Assembly: GCA_002726655.1 (NCBI GenBank)
Contig: PBRP01000019.1
Location: 53,877 to 91,308 of the forward strand
From: Gammaproteobacteria bacterium
GTDB lineage: Bacteria > Pseudomonadota > Gammaproteobacteria > Pseudomonadales > Azotimanducaceae
DNA length: 37,432 nucleotides
Direction: 5' to 3'
A model generated the notes under the pieces. It did not search any database. It had not been told where the DNA came from and saw only the letters and a program-made list of their open reading frames with translations. Positions 8,788 through 16,403 of this stretch are shown piece after piece (the stretch's first letter is position 1; every line of letters starts with the position of its first letter). Position numbers and translations under genes: made by a program.

Positions 8788-9585
8788 ATGGGGGTGACAG
8801 AAGTGGAAAAGAAACTCGCTGACCGTGTTGCACTCATCACGGGTGCAACACGCGGTATCGGGCGCGGCATCGCCGAGGCCTTTTTAGCCGAAGGTGCAAA
8901 AGTCGTTGTCACTGGCCGCTCCCAAGCAAAAGGCGATCAGGCTCTTGCTGAAATGGCAGCTGGCGACAGTGCACACTTCATTGCTGGCGATGTAAGAGAA
9001 CAATCATCAGTGGAAGATGCTGTAACAGGAACCATCGATCAATTCGGCAAAATAGATATTCTGGTCAACAATGCAGGGGGGTCTTCCGGCTTCGCGCCCG
9101 TGGTCTCCCTTAGCGATGAAGCCTGGAACGAGGCACTCAACTGGATGTTGAATGCTACCTTCTGGGCAACACGGCGCGCATTACAGGATATGACTCAGCG
9201 CCAGTGGGGTCGCATTATCAATATCTCCTCCGTGGAAGGCAAACAGGCCAACAAGGCAACCGTCGCCCACTACATCACCAACAAGCACGCGATCAACGGT
9301 CTTACCAAGGCTGTAGCTTTTGAAAACGGTGAGTTGGGAATTACCTGCAATGCAATCTGCCCTGGCGCTGTTGAGACAGACCTGATGCGAGATTATGGCC
9401 CGGAAGCAGCTGCAGCTCAGAATATGACCTATGATGAGTACGTCCAGGAATATGCCAAGGACGCGGCGATAAACCGGTTGAATACGGTCGAGGAAATGGC
9501 TACAGTTGCAGTTCTGCTAGCATCAGAGGTTGGCGGTGGTATTACTGGTGCTCTATGGGACGTAAACGGCGGCACAGCACTCTAG
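8788..9585 (+). CDS. Short-chain dehydrogenase/reductase (classical)
   Basis: 265 residues. TGATRGIG is at 18-25, NNAG at 94-97, the Ser in INISS near 147, Y162 and K166 in YITNK, and a C-terminal GITGALWDVNGGTAL. GRS after beta-2 suggests NADP(H). It is clearly paralogous to the SDR at 22051-22827: both have NNAGGS, WGRIINISS or WGRVINISS, and ASE/ASD-x-GGGITGAL near the end. The start is uncertain. The ATG at 8788 has no good ribosome site, while a GTG at 8803 has GGGGGTG 6 nt before it and would remove five residues. It is probably co-transcribed with the preceding OYE gene; a decayed relative of this SDR follows the second OYE copy. Confidence 0.92.
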   Translation: MGVTEVEKKLADRVALITGATRGIGRGIAEAFLAEGAKVVVTGRSQAKGDQALAEMAAGDSAHFIAGDVREQSSVEDAVTGTIDQFGKIDILVNNAGGSSGFAPVVSLSDEAWNEALNWMLNATFWATRRALQDMTQRQWGRIINISSVEGKQANKATVAHYITNKHAINGLTKAVAFENGELGITCNAICPGAVETDLMRDYGPEAAAAQNMTYDEYVQEYAKDAAINRLNTVEEMATVAVLLASEVGGGITGALWDVNGGTAL

Positions 9586-9586
9586 C

Positions 9587-9606
9587 AGGTTGCTTTTCAG
9601 CAGCCT
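9587..9606 (+). terminator. Hairpin just after SDR gene
   Basis: AGGTTGC and GCAGCCT form a 7 bp stem with one G-T wobble around a TTTTCA loop, immediately after the stop codon. No T run follows, so this would be a weak or factor-assisted terminator. The remaining gap to the second OYE gene (to 9771) shows only the copied leader. Confidence 0.3.
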
Positions 9607-9748
9607 TGAGTATCCTCCACAGCCCTGATCGACAACTCACCTTCCACGGATTCTACGGCTAACAATCAAATTCACTCTGGCACTTTACACCGGCCCCAAA
9701 TCTCCCCACACTAACAGCCCCACATTTTTTGCGGAATTAGACTAGCGT

Positions 9749-9769
9749 CGAGAACTAACTGAGAGCAGC
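9749..9769 (+). repeat. Leader sequence of OYE copy 2
   Basis: An exact 21-base copy of 6830-6850, in the same position relative to the ATG. It marks the 5' side of the second duplication unit. Confidence 0.8.
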
Positions 9770-9771
9770 CT

Positions 9772-11667
9772 ATGAAACTTTTTGAGCCTATTAAAGTCGG
9801 ACCCATGACCTTCAAGAACAGGACCTACCACCTACCCCTTGGGAATCCTGGTCACCGAGATGCAACCGCCCTGAACTACTACTCGGCACGAGCTAGGGGT
9901 GGTGTTGCGGCGCTCACCACGGGTGGTCTGGCCAATATGGAGATACTTCGTCACCCGACCAAGGAGCTTAAGCGGTTCGCGAAAACCATACACGACGCAG
10001 CCGAAGACTGCTATGTCGGCACCCAGTCCCTGGCTATCTACGGCCCCGAGAAAACAGACACCCGCCCCCTGACACCTTCCGGTGGCTGGTCACCGGCAAC
10101 AGAACAGTCCATTGCTATTGACTGGCCTGACCCGAGACCGCTTGAAATTACAGTCGAGGAAATGCATCAGTACACGACCTGGCTGGCGGAAGCTGCCTAC
10201 AACCAGCGGGAAGCGGGTTTTGATTTCATGGAACTGCATGCAACCCATGCCTACATCTGGCGACAGTTTCTCTCACCTATGGACAATCACCGGGAAGACG
10301 AATATGGCGGACCGATCGAGAACCGGGTCCGCTGGATGACTGAAACCGTTGAGGCCATCCGCAAATCAGTGGGGGACGATTTTGGCGTCACCTTCAGGCT
10401 TGCTGCGATGGAGCCTGAGCACAATGGAATCTCCCTGGGAGATTCCTGCCGTGCTGCCCAGTTGCTTGAAGAAGCCGGTGTTGATGCATTGATCATCTCT
10501 GAAGGTGCCAATAGTCACAACCGCGGATTTATCTCCTCCTGTGTGCCGCTGATGATCTCATTTCCACGCAACTGTTTTGCAGACTGGGCGGGTGCCATTA
10601 AGAAGGTCGTGGATATCCCGATAATCGCTGTAGGAAGAATATCCAATCCTGATGAAGCAGAAGATATTCTCCAATCTGGTAAGGCAGATATCATCGGCAT
10701 GGCAAGAGCTCTGATGGCTGATCCTGAGTGGCCCAACAAGGCGCAGGCTGGACTCTCGGAGACAATAACTCCCTGCCTTGGTTGCAACACATGCTTTGAC
10801 CGATCCAAGTACGATCATATGAGCTGTGCCGTCAATGCCAGGCTATGCTATGAGGCGGAAACGGAGTTTGGGCCAGCCGAAAAAACGCGGAAGATCATGA
10901 TTGCCGGCTCTGGACCTGCCGGTATGGAAGCGGCAAGGGTCGCGGCTGAAAGAGGTCATGATGTGACCCTGTACGAAAGAGATAATAGACTCGGCGGACT
11001 ACTGTATGCGGCCGCTGCCGGTCATGGCAAAGAAGATGTTGATGACTTTAGAAAGTACCTGGAAACAGGAATGGAACGTGCTGGTGTCAAAATAGAGCTC
11101 GACACCGAGGTGAATGCTGAACTCGTCAACAAGGTCAAACCCGATGCCGTAGTGCTGGCTATCGGCGCCAAACCCAGAGGCCTCAATGTACTGGGGATGG
11201 AAGGAGACAATGTCGTACCCGCCGAAACGGCAATAACAGGCGAAGTACCCGTTGGACAAAAGGTCCTGGTTATTGGTGGCGGCATGGTGGGTCTTGAAAC
11301 TGCAGAACTCCTGGCCAAACAGGGCAGGGCTGTGGACCTGGTCGCACGCAGTGAACTGGCGAGAGATTTCTCAATGTTCAATAGACCAGCGATGCTGGAC
11401 AATGTGGCGATGGCAGGCGTGATGACCCATGAATTTACAACGATTGAAGAAATCACCCCCGAAGGTGCGAACGTGACCATCGGCGGCAAGACCCGCTTTT
11501 TCAAGGTGGATACGATCGTTCTGGCTATTGGTTATGACGCGGACAAGGAATTGGCGGAATCCTTAAAGCAACAGGTGGCGGACATACATGTCATTGGTGA
11601 TGCTAACGGTCATGACAGATTCAGGGAAGCTATTGTAGAGGGCCATGAGGTTGGCCGAACCCTCTAG
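9772..11667 (+). CDS. OYE/2,4-dienoyl-CoA reductase/trimethylamine dehydrogenase-like flavoprotein, copy 2
   Basis: 631 residues, with about nine in ten identical by eye to the gene at 6853-8751. All functional elements are kept: the LHATHAYIWRQFLSP barrel motif, cluster cysteines C335, C338, C341 and C352, GSGPAG and GGGMVG. The one length change is a single residue lost in the loop between the third and fourth cluster cysteines, where the sequence also differs (DRSKYDH against DYSQGYDH). Differences are spread evenly, many synonymous, with no stop or frameshift. Both copies therefore look to be under selection and may have split substrates or the two halves of a paired reaction, as BaiCD and BaiH do. 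No intact SDR follows this copy, unlike copy 1. Confidence 0.93.
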   Translation: MKLFEPIKVGPMTFKNRTYHLPLGNPGHRDATALNYYSARARGGVAALTTGGLANMEILRHPTKELKRFAKTIHDAAEDCYVGTQSLAIYGPEKTDTRPLTPSGGWSPATEQSIAIDWPDPRPLEITVEEMHQYTTWLAEAAYNQREAGFDFMELHATHAYIWRQFLSPMDNHREDEYGGPIENRVRWMTETVEAIRKSVGDDFGVTFRLAAMEPEHNGISLGDSCRAAQLLEEAGVDALIISEGANSHNRGFISSCVPLMISFPRNCFADWAGAIKKVVDIPIIAVGRISNPDEAEDILQSGKADIIGMARALMADPEWPNKAQAGLSETITPCLGCNTCFDRSKYDHMSCAVNARLCYEAETEFGPAEKTRKIMIAGSGPAGMEAARVAAERGHDVTLYERDNRLGGLLYAAAAGHGKEDVDDFRKYLETGMERAGVKIELDTEVNAELVNKVKPDAVVLAIGAKPRGLNVLGMEGDNVVPAETAITGEVPVGQKVLVIGGGMVGLETAELLAKQGRAVDLVARSELARDFSMFNRPAMLDNVAMAGVMTHEFTTIEEITPEGANVTIGGKTRFFKVDTIVLAIGYDADKELAESLKQQVADIHVIGDANGHDRFREAIVEGHEVGRTL

Positions 11668-11692
11668 TGACTTGGCTTGTTCTCGCGGGTGA

Positions 11693-11767
11693 AGATTTAC
11701 CCCACCCGCCTCGGATACAGGCCGCGGCATCACGGATACGGATACTAAGGGTGGAACAGCACCCTAG
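11693..11767 (+). pseudogene. Decayed 3' remnant of an SDR gene
   Basis: Right after the second OYE, one plus-strand frame reads RFTPPASDTGRGIT then DTDTKGGTAP and a TAG stop at 11765-11767. The SDR after the first OYE ends LLASEVGGGITGALWDVNGGTAL, and the SDR at 22051 ends LLASDAGGGITGALLSVDGGTAQY. The shared A-S-D/E-x-G-x-G-I-T, Asp and G-G-T-A order, in the right place relative to OYE copy 2, suggests that an OYE+SDR unit was duplicated and most of the second SDR was then deleted. A TGA stop lies just before the stretch, and two residues are missing after GIT. The match is short and was made by eye, so chance is not excluded. Confidence 0.5.
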
Positions 11768-11776
11768 ATCGTGTCG

Positions 11777-12736
11777 CTAGAATATCGCATCACACAAACG
11801 TCTAAGGGCTGACAGATGCACCCCCGTTGCAATAGCCAGTAGGTTGGGTGCCGGATTCTTGTGGTCCGCGTATATCCGGTGGGATGTCTGATCAATGCCA
11901 ACACCCATCAGGAAGTTTACTGCCTTCCAGTACTCCAGCCGTGGCCTGTCTATTTCACTGCCGGTGATCTTTTCGATTCTCGCAATCCAATCATCTTCCT
12001 GCAGGTAGGCCACTCCCCGCATCGCGATCAGGTAGGCCCAGTCATCGTATGGATCCCCCAGGTGGATAAACTCCCAGTCAACGACAGCCGTAATATGCCC
12101 ATCGTGATAAAGATAATTACCGGGTCCCGGATCACCATGGACGAGGGTTACCCGGTCATTCTCCGGCGCATTATTGCGAAGCCACTGGGTCGCTTCCTCG
12201 ACCAGAGGTGATGGTTCACCCACTATGTGTGAGCGATAAGTCTCATACCACCTTTCCACCTGCTGCAGGGCAGCACCATGTGGCGCCTCTGGCATTTCAA
12301 GGAAGTCAAACACATCACTGGTCGCATCAATAGAGTGCAAGCGATGCAGTGCGGCAATATATTCATCAGCTGTATCTTCCGAGAAGGTACTCACCCCGGG
12401 CATAAAGTCCATGACAAAAAAAGGCTGTTCCAGTAGATCGCAGGACGTCTCATAGGCCAGAATCTCTGCAACCGGGTAGTCCAGTGCGTGCAGGGCACGC
12501 ATGATGTTTACTTCGTTCTCACTATCGGAGCCAAGGTGCCCCCACTGTTCAACACGTACTACAACCTTACGCTGGATCGCTGCGCCATCTTTGGCATATT
12601 CCAGGTCCAACACGAACATTGCCCGTGACTGCCCCATGGTGAGACGATTTTCGGCAACTATATCAACGCTATCATCAGCCCCCAGAACGCCTCGAAGGTA
12701 TGTTGCTAAAACAGCATGTCGCTCTTCTTTATTCAA
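11777..12736 (-). CDS. APH-family small-molecule kinase (ACAD10/11-kinase-like)
   Basis: 319 residues of the aminoglycoside-phosphotransferase fold. The N-lobe has VVVRVEQW (Arg where many kinases have the beta-3 Lys). Next come FFVMDFMPG as hinge, the catalytic HGDPGPGN (H200, D202, N207) and the metal-binding DWE (D220). Relatives fused to acyl-CoA dehydrogenases (ACAD10/11) or acting in levulinate catabolism (LvaA) phosphorylate hydroxyacyl-CoAs, so antibiotic resistance is unlikely. The start is a TTG that overlaps the stop of the upstream small-protein gene (TTGA). A GAGGTGATG stretch sits upstream and no usable ATG lies near, which implies translational coupling. It is the last gene of the run RDHSW protein, SnoaL-like protein, small helical protein, kinase. 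Confidence 0.9.
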   Translation of the reverse strand: MNKEERHAVLATYLRGVLGADDSVDIVAENRLTMGQSRAMFVLDLEYAKDGAAIQRKVVVRVEQWGHLGSDSENEVNIMRALHALDYPVAEILAYETSCDLLEQPFFVMDFMPGVSTFSEDTADEYIAALHRLHSIDATSDVFDFLEMPEAPHGAALQQVERWYETYRSHIVGEPSPLVEEATQWLRNNAPENDRVTLVHGDPGPGNYLYHDGHITAVVDWEFIHLGDPYDDWAYLIAMRGVAYLQEDDWIARIEKITGSEIDRPRLEYWKAVNFLMGVGIDQTSHRIYADHKNPAPNLLAIATGVHLSALRRLCDAIF

Positions 12737-13179
12737 ACATCACCTCGCATACCAGCCATAAACGCACCCATTATCGGCACAGATGCACCTAACTCAGTAT
12801 CAAGCTGTGAATTTAGCTCCGCCCGCAATACTTTTTGCATTGCATTCGCCAGTTCCCCAGGGTTGTTCTGCCCCCAGACCAGCAGGTTCGATGCAGCCTC
12901 AAACGGGGACGCCAGATCAAGCATGGCAATCAACTCAGCGTTATCCGCCTGCAGCAGTGTTGATCGTAATTCTTCCAATGCTGCCGCCAACCCGGTTCGG
13001 TGGTTAGCCGCCCGGTCCTCCTCCAGGGAGGCCAGAGCATATTCAAGTGCACCGACTAGTAACCCACCATTAAAGCGGGCATATTCATCATCTTTTGTGA
13101 GCGGTAGTAAGACGTCCCGAAGCGTAACAATGCTGTTCTGCAAAATTGTTGCTGCATCGGGTGGTACCGGTAATGTCAT
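12733..13179 (-). CDS. Small helical protein, putative kinase partner
   Basis: 148 residues, predicted to be nearly all helix, acidic, and without a signal or membrane span. It begins MTLPVPPDAATILQNSI. The start at 13179 is chosen because AGGAG lies 8 nt upstream; the frame stays open back to 13305 without a ribosome site. I do not recognise a named family. It looks like the 147-residue gene at 36227-36670 in length, position and pattern: an opening hydrophobic helix with L-P-R/L-x-D, a middle segment with NAELIAMLDLAS or DQRQVLDLCS, and a Leu-rich C-terminal helix. It also resembles the N-terminal module of the fusion at 27670-29139. In all three cases it directly precedes the APH kinase, and here the stop and start overlap. 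A LvaB-like accessory role is an inference. Confidence 0.8.
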   Translation of the reverse strand: MTLPVPPDAATILQNSIVTLRDVLLPLTKDDEYARFNGGLLVGALEYALASLEEDRAANHRTGLAAALEELRSTLLQADNAELIAMLDLASPFEAASNLLVWGQNNPGELANAMQKVLRAELNSQLDTELGASVPIMGAFMAGMRGDV

Positions 13180-13340
13180 CCCATGATCTCCTGTTCCTGT
13201 AGACAAGTGTTCCTGCAGACAAATATCTGCCATGTTTCTCAAGGCTCTTCTAATCGGCCTCTTCACAACTATTCCTGCACAGGCTCTTACGCGCTCTTGT
13301 CCCAACCAATCCTGGCTGGCCAGTTCCTGTCCGGGAATCG

Positions 13341-13811
13341 CTATAGGTCCATATTACCGCCTGTGATTTGCCCCAGCTGTTCTGGAGTCATCGCGGCTCT
13401 GGCATTGAGGTGTTCTTCCCAGTCATCACACATTCCCTGGGGTCCATTCCAATAATCAACTTCAAGACACACCAGACCGTCTCGAAACTCTAGACGAGAC
13501 ATACCTTCACCGCATATCCACTTGCCTTTGTTTTCGCTGTCATCAACTATCCGGACGTAAGCCATCCAGGTCATCGACATGCCGTTCTCCGAGACGAAGA
13601 TTTCCTCCGGTGGCACGCGCAAATTTCCAGCAGCTTTACCCCAGAAATCTACAACTTCCTGGTGACCACGCATTGCCTCCGCATGCCCGAGAATATCTCG
13701 CATAACAACATCTTCAGTCATGAATTGCAGTGGGGCTTCCGGTGTATCACCACCCCAACCCTCTATGAATAATCGTTTTCCAATTTCAATTTCAGCTGCA
13801 CTTACCGCCAT
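13341..13811 (-). CDS. SnoaL-like (NTF2-fold) protein
   Basis: 156 residues with the cone-shaped NTF2/SnoaL pattern. A first helix has GKRLFIEGWGGDTPEAPLQF. Then come MTEDVVMRDILGHAEAMRGHQEVVDFW and strands ending MSRLEFRDGLVCLEVDYWNGP. Members include ketosteroid isomerase, SnoaL cyclase and BaiE dehydratase; the reaction here cannot be fixed. The ATG at 13811 is chosen over a GTG six bases upstream because AAGGAG is 9 nt from the ATG and only 3 from the GTG. A C-terminal helix (MTPEQLGQITGGNMDL) extends beyond the core. It belongs to the minus-strand set with an RDHSW protein and the kinase pair, and it resembles the SnoaL-like protein at 34798-35217 (EGMSRLEF or EGMSYLEF; EVDYW or EVDYH). 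Confidence 0.85.
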   Translation of the reverse strand: MAVSAAEIEIGKRLFIEGWGGDTPEAPLQFMTEDVVMRDILGHAEAMRGHQEVVDFWGKAAGNLRVPPEEIFVSENGMSMTWMAYVRIVDDSENKGKWICGEGMSRLEFRDGLVCLEVDYWNGPQGMCDDWEEHLNARAAMTPEQLGQITGGNMDL

Positions 13812-13850
13812 CTCCACTTACTCCTTCTTCTCACCACTTGAACAGTAAGG

Positions 13851-13867
13851 GGTCCCCACCGGGAACC
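13851..13867. other. Short GC-rich hairpin between RDHSW gene and SnoaL gene
   Basis: GGTCCCC and GGGAACC pair around an ACC loop with one mismatch. It lies in the 219 nt gap (13812-14030) between two minus-strand genes. A looser stem (CGGCGGG with CCCACCG, 13927-13953) also occurs there, with a T-rich stretch on its minus-strand 3' side. Either could be a partial terminator or an mRNA-stability element; nothing else is visible in the gap. Confidence 0.25.
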
Positions 13868-14030
13868 GTTAGCCTGGAAATCATCCAGCCCTCGGATTCT
13901 GCCCATCGATGATATATAAAGAAATCGGCGGGATTTTATGACAAGCCCACCGCATGATTGTCGCCAAATCTTTGATCGACGCCCTTGAGTATTCCAAATG
14001 TCTCACCAGATTTCAAACAGCTACACGGAT

Positions 14031-15167
14031 CTAGTCTGAAAATCCTGGATAGGGTCCCGAAATAACGCATTCGAGATGACCAATACCAACGTCGGCCGGG
14101 TTATCCAGGCTGCTGAACCGGCCAAAATTTTCACACCAGGCATCTGGCCGTGACTGTGCTATGCCCTTGGGGTCGCCTATCAAGGTCGGATGGGATACGT
14201 CCCAGGTCTCCCCCTCCGCATGATCATCTCCACGGTAAACGCCTCGCCCCCAGTGATCATCATAGCCCTCCCAGTAGCCTCCGCCCTCGAGATAAACCGG
14301 GTCGGTAATATTTTCCATTAGAAACCGTTCCACAACGCCATCCTCACGCGTCATTTCCACGGTACCCCGCATAAGTCTGCGTTCGCCGGTCACAAACTCC
14401 AGGTCCTGTTCAATATTGGTGTAGGTATAGGGCTCTCGGTCATCCCCATAGGGATACATGCAAACACTCTCAAACTTTGTCAGCTGACCACTCGCATTAC
14501 GGTGAAAGTGCCAGAATATGGCTCTATCAGGTAATTTGAACCACACCCACTGGCGCAGGCCAAAGGGCTGCCCCCGGGGAAGGGGAGCCGCAACATTAGA
14601 GGGTGGACCACCGGTCGGCCCGATACCCCAGGAATGATCGCGAACACCGGTCCAGTGTTCCGGTTCCACCTCATAACGTTCACCCTTCACCTCAATCCAT
14701 CCTGTGACGTCCATGACCTGGTCATAATTACTGCGCTCACCTGCCAGTCGCCCACCAGCAAAAGTGATCTGATATTCCTCGTTGTAAGGAGGCGTAAACC
14801 CCTCCCATAAAAGGTCATAGCTGATGCCAAATTCATTCGGTTCAGCTTTGGTGCGGATACGGCGGAGACCCTCAATAATCTCAACTGACATGGCACCACA
14901 CTCCAGGTCATCAATACGGGGTCTCAGCCTCCTGGAAAAGCGCATATTATGTTGCAGGCCGCCACCGGAAACACAGGTAAATGCATCCATTACATCGTTC
15001 ACTGCATAGAGTCGCAGTGCCGAGAAAAAAGCCACACGACCCTGGTCATCTCCAAGCGTGTAGTAATAACCATCACTCCAGTGAGGTGATGTACTGTTTA
15101 CAATATCGAAGGTGACACCAGTTTGATGCCGTGGAAATTCGTCCATTTTTGTAAGATTCAATTTCAT
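14031..15167 (-). CDS. RDHSW-motif protein, DUF7064/DUF7065-like (paralogue 3, long form)
   Basis: 378 residues. The signature GVRDHSWG (R176 to W180) sits between two beta-rich halves. The first half has an FSRRLRPRIDD block shared with the protein at 16400-17623. The second half has GGGYWEGYDDHWGRGVYRG, closely matched by GGGYWAGWNDQLGRGIYRG there. The N-terminal MDEFPRHQTGVTFD also matches DELPRHQTISTFD. These two form a subfamily apart from the shorter pair at 2250-4305, which instead share NHF and GERGYG blocks. No signal peptide. It heads a minus-strand run with a SnoaL-like protein and the kinase pair, and diverges from an SDR across a 432 bp promoter region. Confidence 0.85.
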   Translation of the reverse strand: MKLNLTKMDEFPRHQTGVTFDIVNSTSPHWSDGYYYTLGDDQGRVAFFSALRLYAVNDVMDAFTCVSGGGLQHNMRFSRRLRPRIDDLECGAMSVEIIEGLRRIRTKAEPNEFGISYDLLWEGFTPPYNEEYQITFAGGRLAGERSNYDQVMDVTGWIEVKGERYEVEPEHWTGVRDHSWGIGPTGGPPSNVAAPLPRGQPFGLRQWVWFKLPDRAIFWHFHRNASGQLTKFESVCMYPYGDDREPYTYTNIEQDLEFVTGERRLMRGTVEMTREDGVVERFLMENITDPVYLEGGGYWEGYDDHWGRGVYRGDDHAEGETWDVSHPTLIGDPKGIAQSRPDAWCENFGRFSSLDNPADVGIGHLECVISGPYPGFSD

Positions 15168-15414
15168 AGTTGAATAGGATAGTCACTTGTTTGTTGGTAG
15201 GACGCCTCTGGAACCAATGCGGTCAGAAACGATTAGTTGCTGCCTCGACAATACTTTAAATGGGCTCCCATTCAAAACGAAAGGTTCAAAATGAATGAAT
15301 CCTGCCGCTAGCAGATTCGAATTCCAAATCACGAAGGTAAGGTTTACCTGGCGCAAACCCATGGTCAGCCGACATATTCCAAATACCTACGCAGCCGTGC
15401 TACAGTTCAGGCAT

Positions 15415-15443
15415 TCCGATGACTCAGACCGAGTAGGTTCGGA
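15415..15443. promoter_or_regulatory. Operator-like dyad
   Basis: Outer arms TCCGA and TCGGA are exact inverse complements. They enclose a second, slightly off-centre dyad ACTC-agacc-GAGT. The size and place in a divergent promoter suit a TetR- or GntR-type regulator, but no such gene is in the window and no binding is shown. Confidence 0.3.
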
Positions 15444-15529
15444 TTTCCCGGATTTGCAATTTACAACGGGCCGGTTTTGGGTCACGCATAATTGCATTGC
15501 AACGGTGGCAATACTCAGCAACACAATAT

Positions 15530-15585
15530 ACAACGAACGATTTATAACGAATAATTTGTAACGAACAATCTACAACAAACAAAGG
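15530..15585 (+). repeat. Four-unit 14 bp imperfect tandem repeat before SDR start
   Basis: Units ACAACGAACGATTT, ATAACGAATAATTT, GTAACGAACAATCT and a weaker ACAACAAACAAAGG follow without spacers and end 14 bases before the ATG at 15600. The last unit merges into the AAAGGAG ribosome site. The AT-rich, unstructured character would keep the leader open for translation. Repeat expansion or a regulator that reads the 14-base period are alternatives. Confidence 0.6.
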
Positions 15586-15599
15586 AGCGAAGGATAGAA

Positions 15600-16403
15600 A
15601 TGGGTTTACTCGACGGTAAAGTGGGAGTCGTATTGGGAGCATCTAGTGGTATTGGCTGGCGAATCGCTGAACGCTTTGTAGAAGAAGGCGCTGAATTGAT
15701 TATCGCTGCTCGCAGAATGGATCAACTGGAAAAGTTGTCAAAAGAGATCGGTGCAACTCCCATTCGCTGCGATGTCAGCAGCCATGACGACCTCGAAGCG
15801 CTCGCAGCCGCGGCTATAGAAAAATGGGGAAGGCTCGACTTCAGCGTCAATTCAGCGGGGGTTAACATGCCCTCAACCATTGCTGAGTTGGACCCTGCGC
15901 TACTAAAACAAGTGGCAGATGTTCAGTTTTTTGGCGCCTACTATTTCATGAAGCATTTTGGTAACGCCCATGCAGCAAACGGTGGTGGGTCACTGATCAA
16001 CATTACTTCCGCGACCGCTGTGATGGTTCCCGTTGGGCTATCTCCTTACTCCGGTTGCAAGGCTGCCGCTAATTTCGTCACCAAGATCGCTGCCAGGGAA
16101 TATGGCCCCTCTAATGTGCGCGTGAATGCTTTGGCACCAACCTTTGTGCCGACGGCAATGAATGCCTACGGCGGCATGAAGCCAATTGACGATGCGCGGG
16201 TAGACCTCGAGAGCGAATCGCCCATCTCGAAGGCATTCATCAAGGAAACACCTTTGCGCCGGGTAACGTCCGTGGATGACTGCGCTGACGTTGCCATCTT
16301 TCTAGCCAGTGATCTTTCCGCATCTATGACTGGTCAGGTAGTACCCGTGGACAATGGGAATCATCTCCAGCGTCTGCCAAACGCGGAGGAGATGTTCATC
16401 TAG
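15600..16403 (+). CDS. Short-chain dehydrogenase/reductase
   Basis: 267 residues. LGASSGIG is at 12-19, NSAG at 84-87 (in place of NNAG), S137 (INITSAT), and Y150 and K154 in YSGCK. ARR after beta-2 favours NADP(H). AGGAGCGAAGGA precedes the ATG. The gene ends convergently with the RDHSW gene at 16400, and the two stop codons share a CTAG (16400-16403). The enzyme is a standard SDR with an intact active site; its substrate is unknown. The position between two long-form RDHSW genes suggests a shared pathway. Confidence 0.92.
   Translation: MGLLDGKVGVVLGASSGIGWRIAERFVEEGAELIIAARRMDQLEKLSKEIGATPIRCDVSSHDDLEALAAAAIEKWGRLDFSVNSAGVNMPSTIAELDPALLKQVADVQFFGAYYFMKHFGNAHAANGGGSLINITSATAVMVPVGLSPYSGCKAAANFVTKIAAREYGPSNVRVNALAPTFVPTAMNAYGGMKPIDDARVDLESESPISKAFIKETPLRRVTSVDDCADVAIFLASDLSASMTGQVVPVDNGNHLQRLPNAEEMFI

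Larger units (their letters stand above)
15168..15599. promoter_or_regulatory. Divergent intergenic region (432 bp)
   Basis: This lies between an RDHSW gene (minus) and an SDR (plus), so it should hold promoters for both. An operator-like dyad occurs at 15415-15443 (TCCGA ... TCGGA, enclosing ACTC-agacc-GAGT). A 14-base tandem repeat lies close to the SDR. An 88-codon open frame (15295-15561) has no ribosome site or family resemblance and is not called. I see no RNA gene. Confidence 0.5.

Noticed and set aside
11777-12736. Aminoglycoside resistance gene
   Set aside because: The catalytic motifs define only the fold. Catabolic context and the paired small protein fit hydroxyacyl-CoA-type kinases better.
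15295-15561. An 88-codon plus-strand frame in the large divergent region
   Set aside because: No ribosome site and no recognisable protein. It runs into the 14 bp tandem repeat, which codes for low-complexity sequence.
15530-15585. CRISPR-like array
   Set aside because: Units are 14 bp, adjacent with no spacers, and no cas gene is present.
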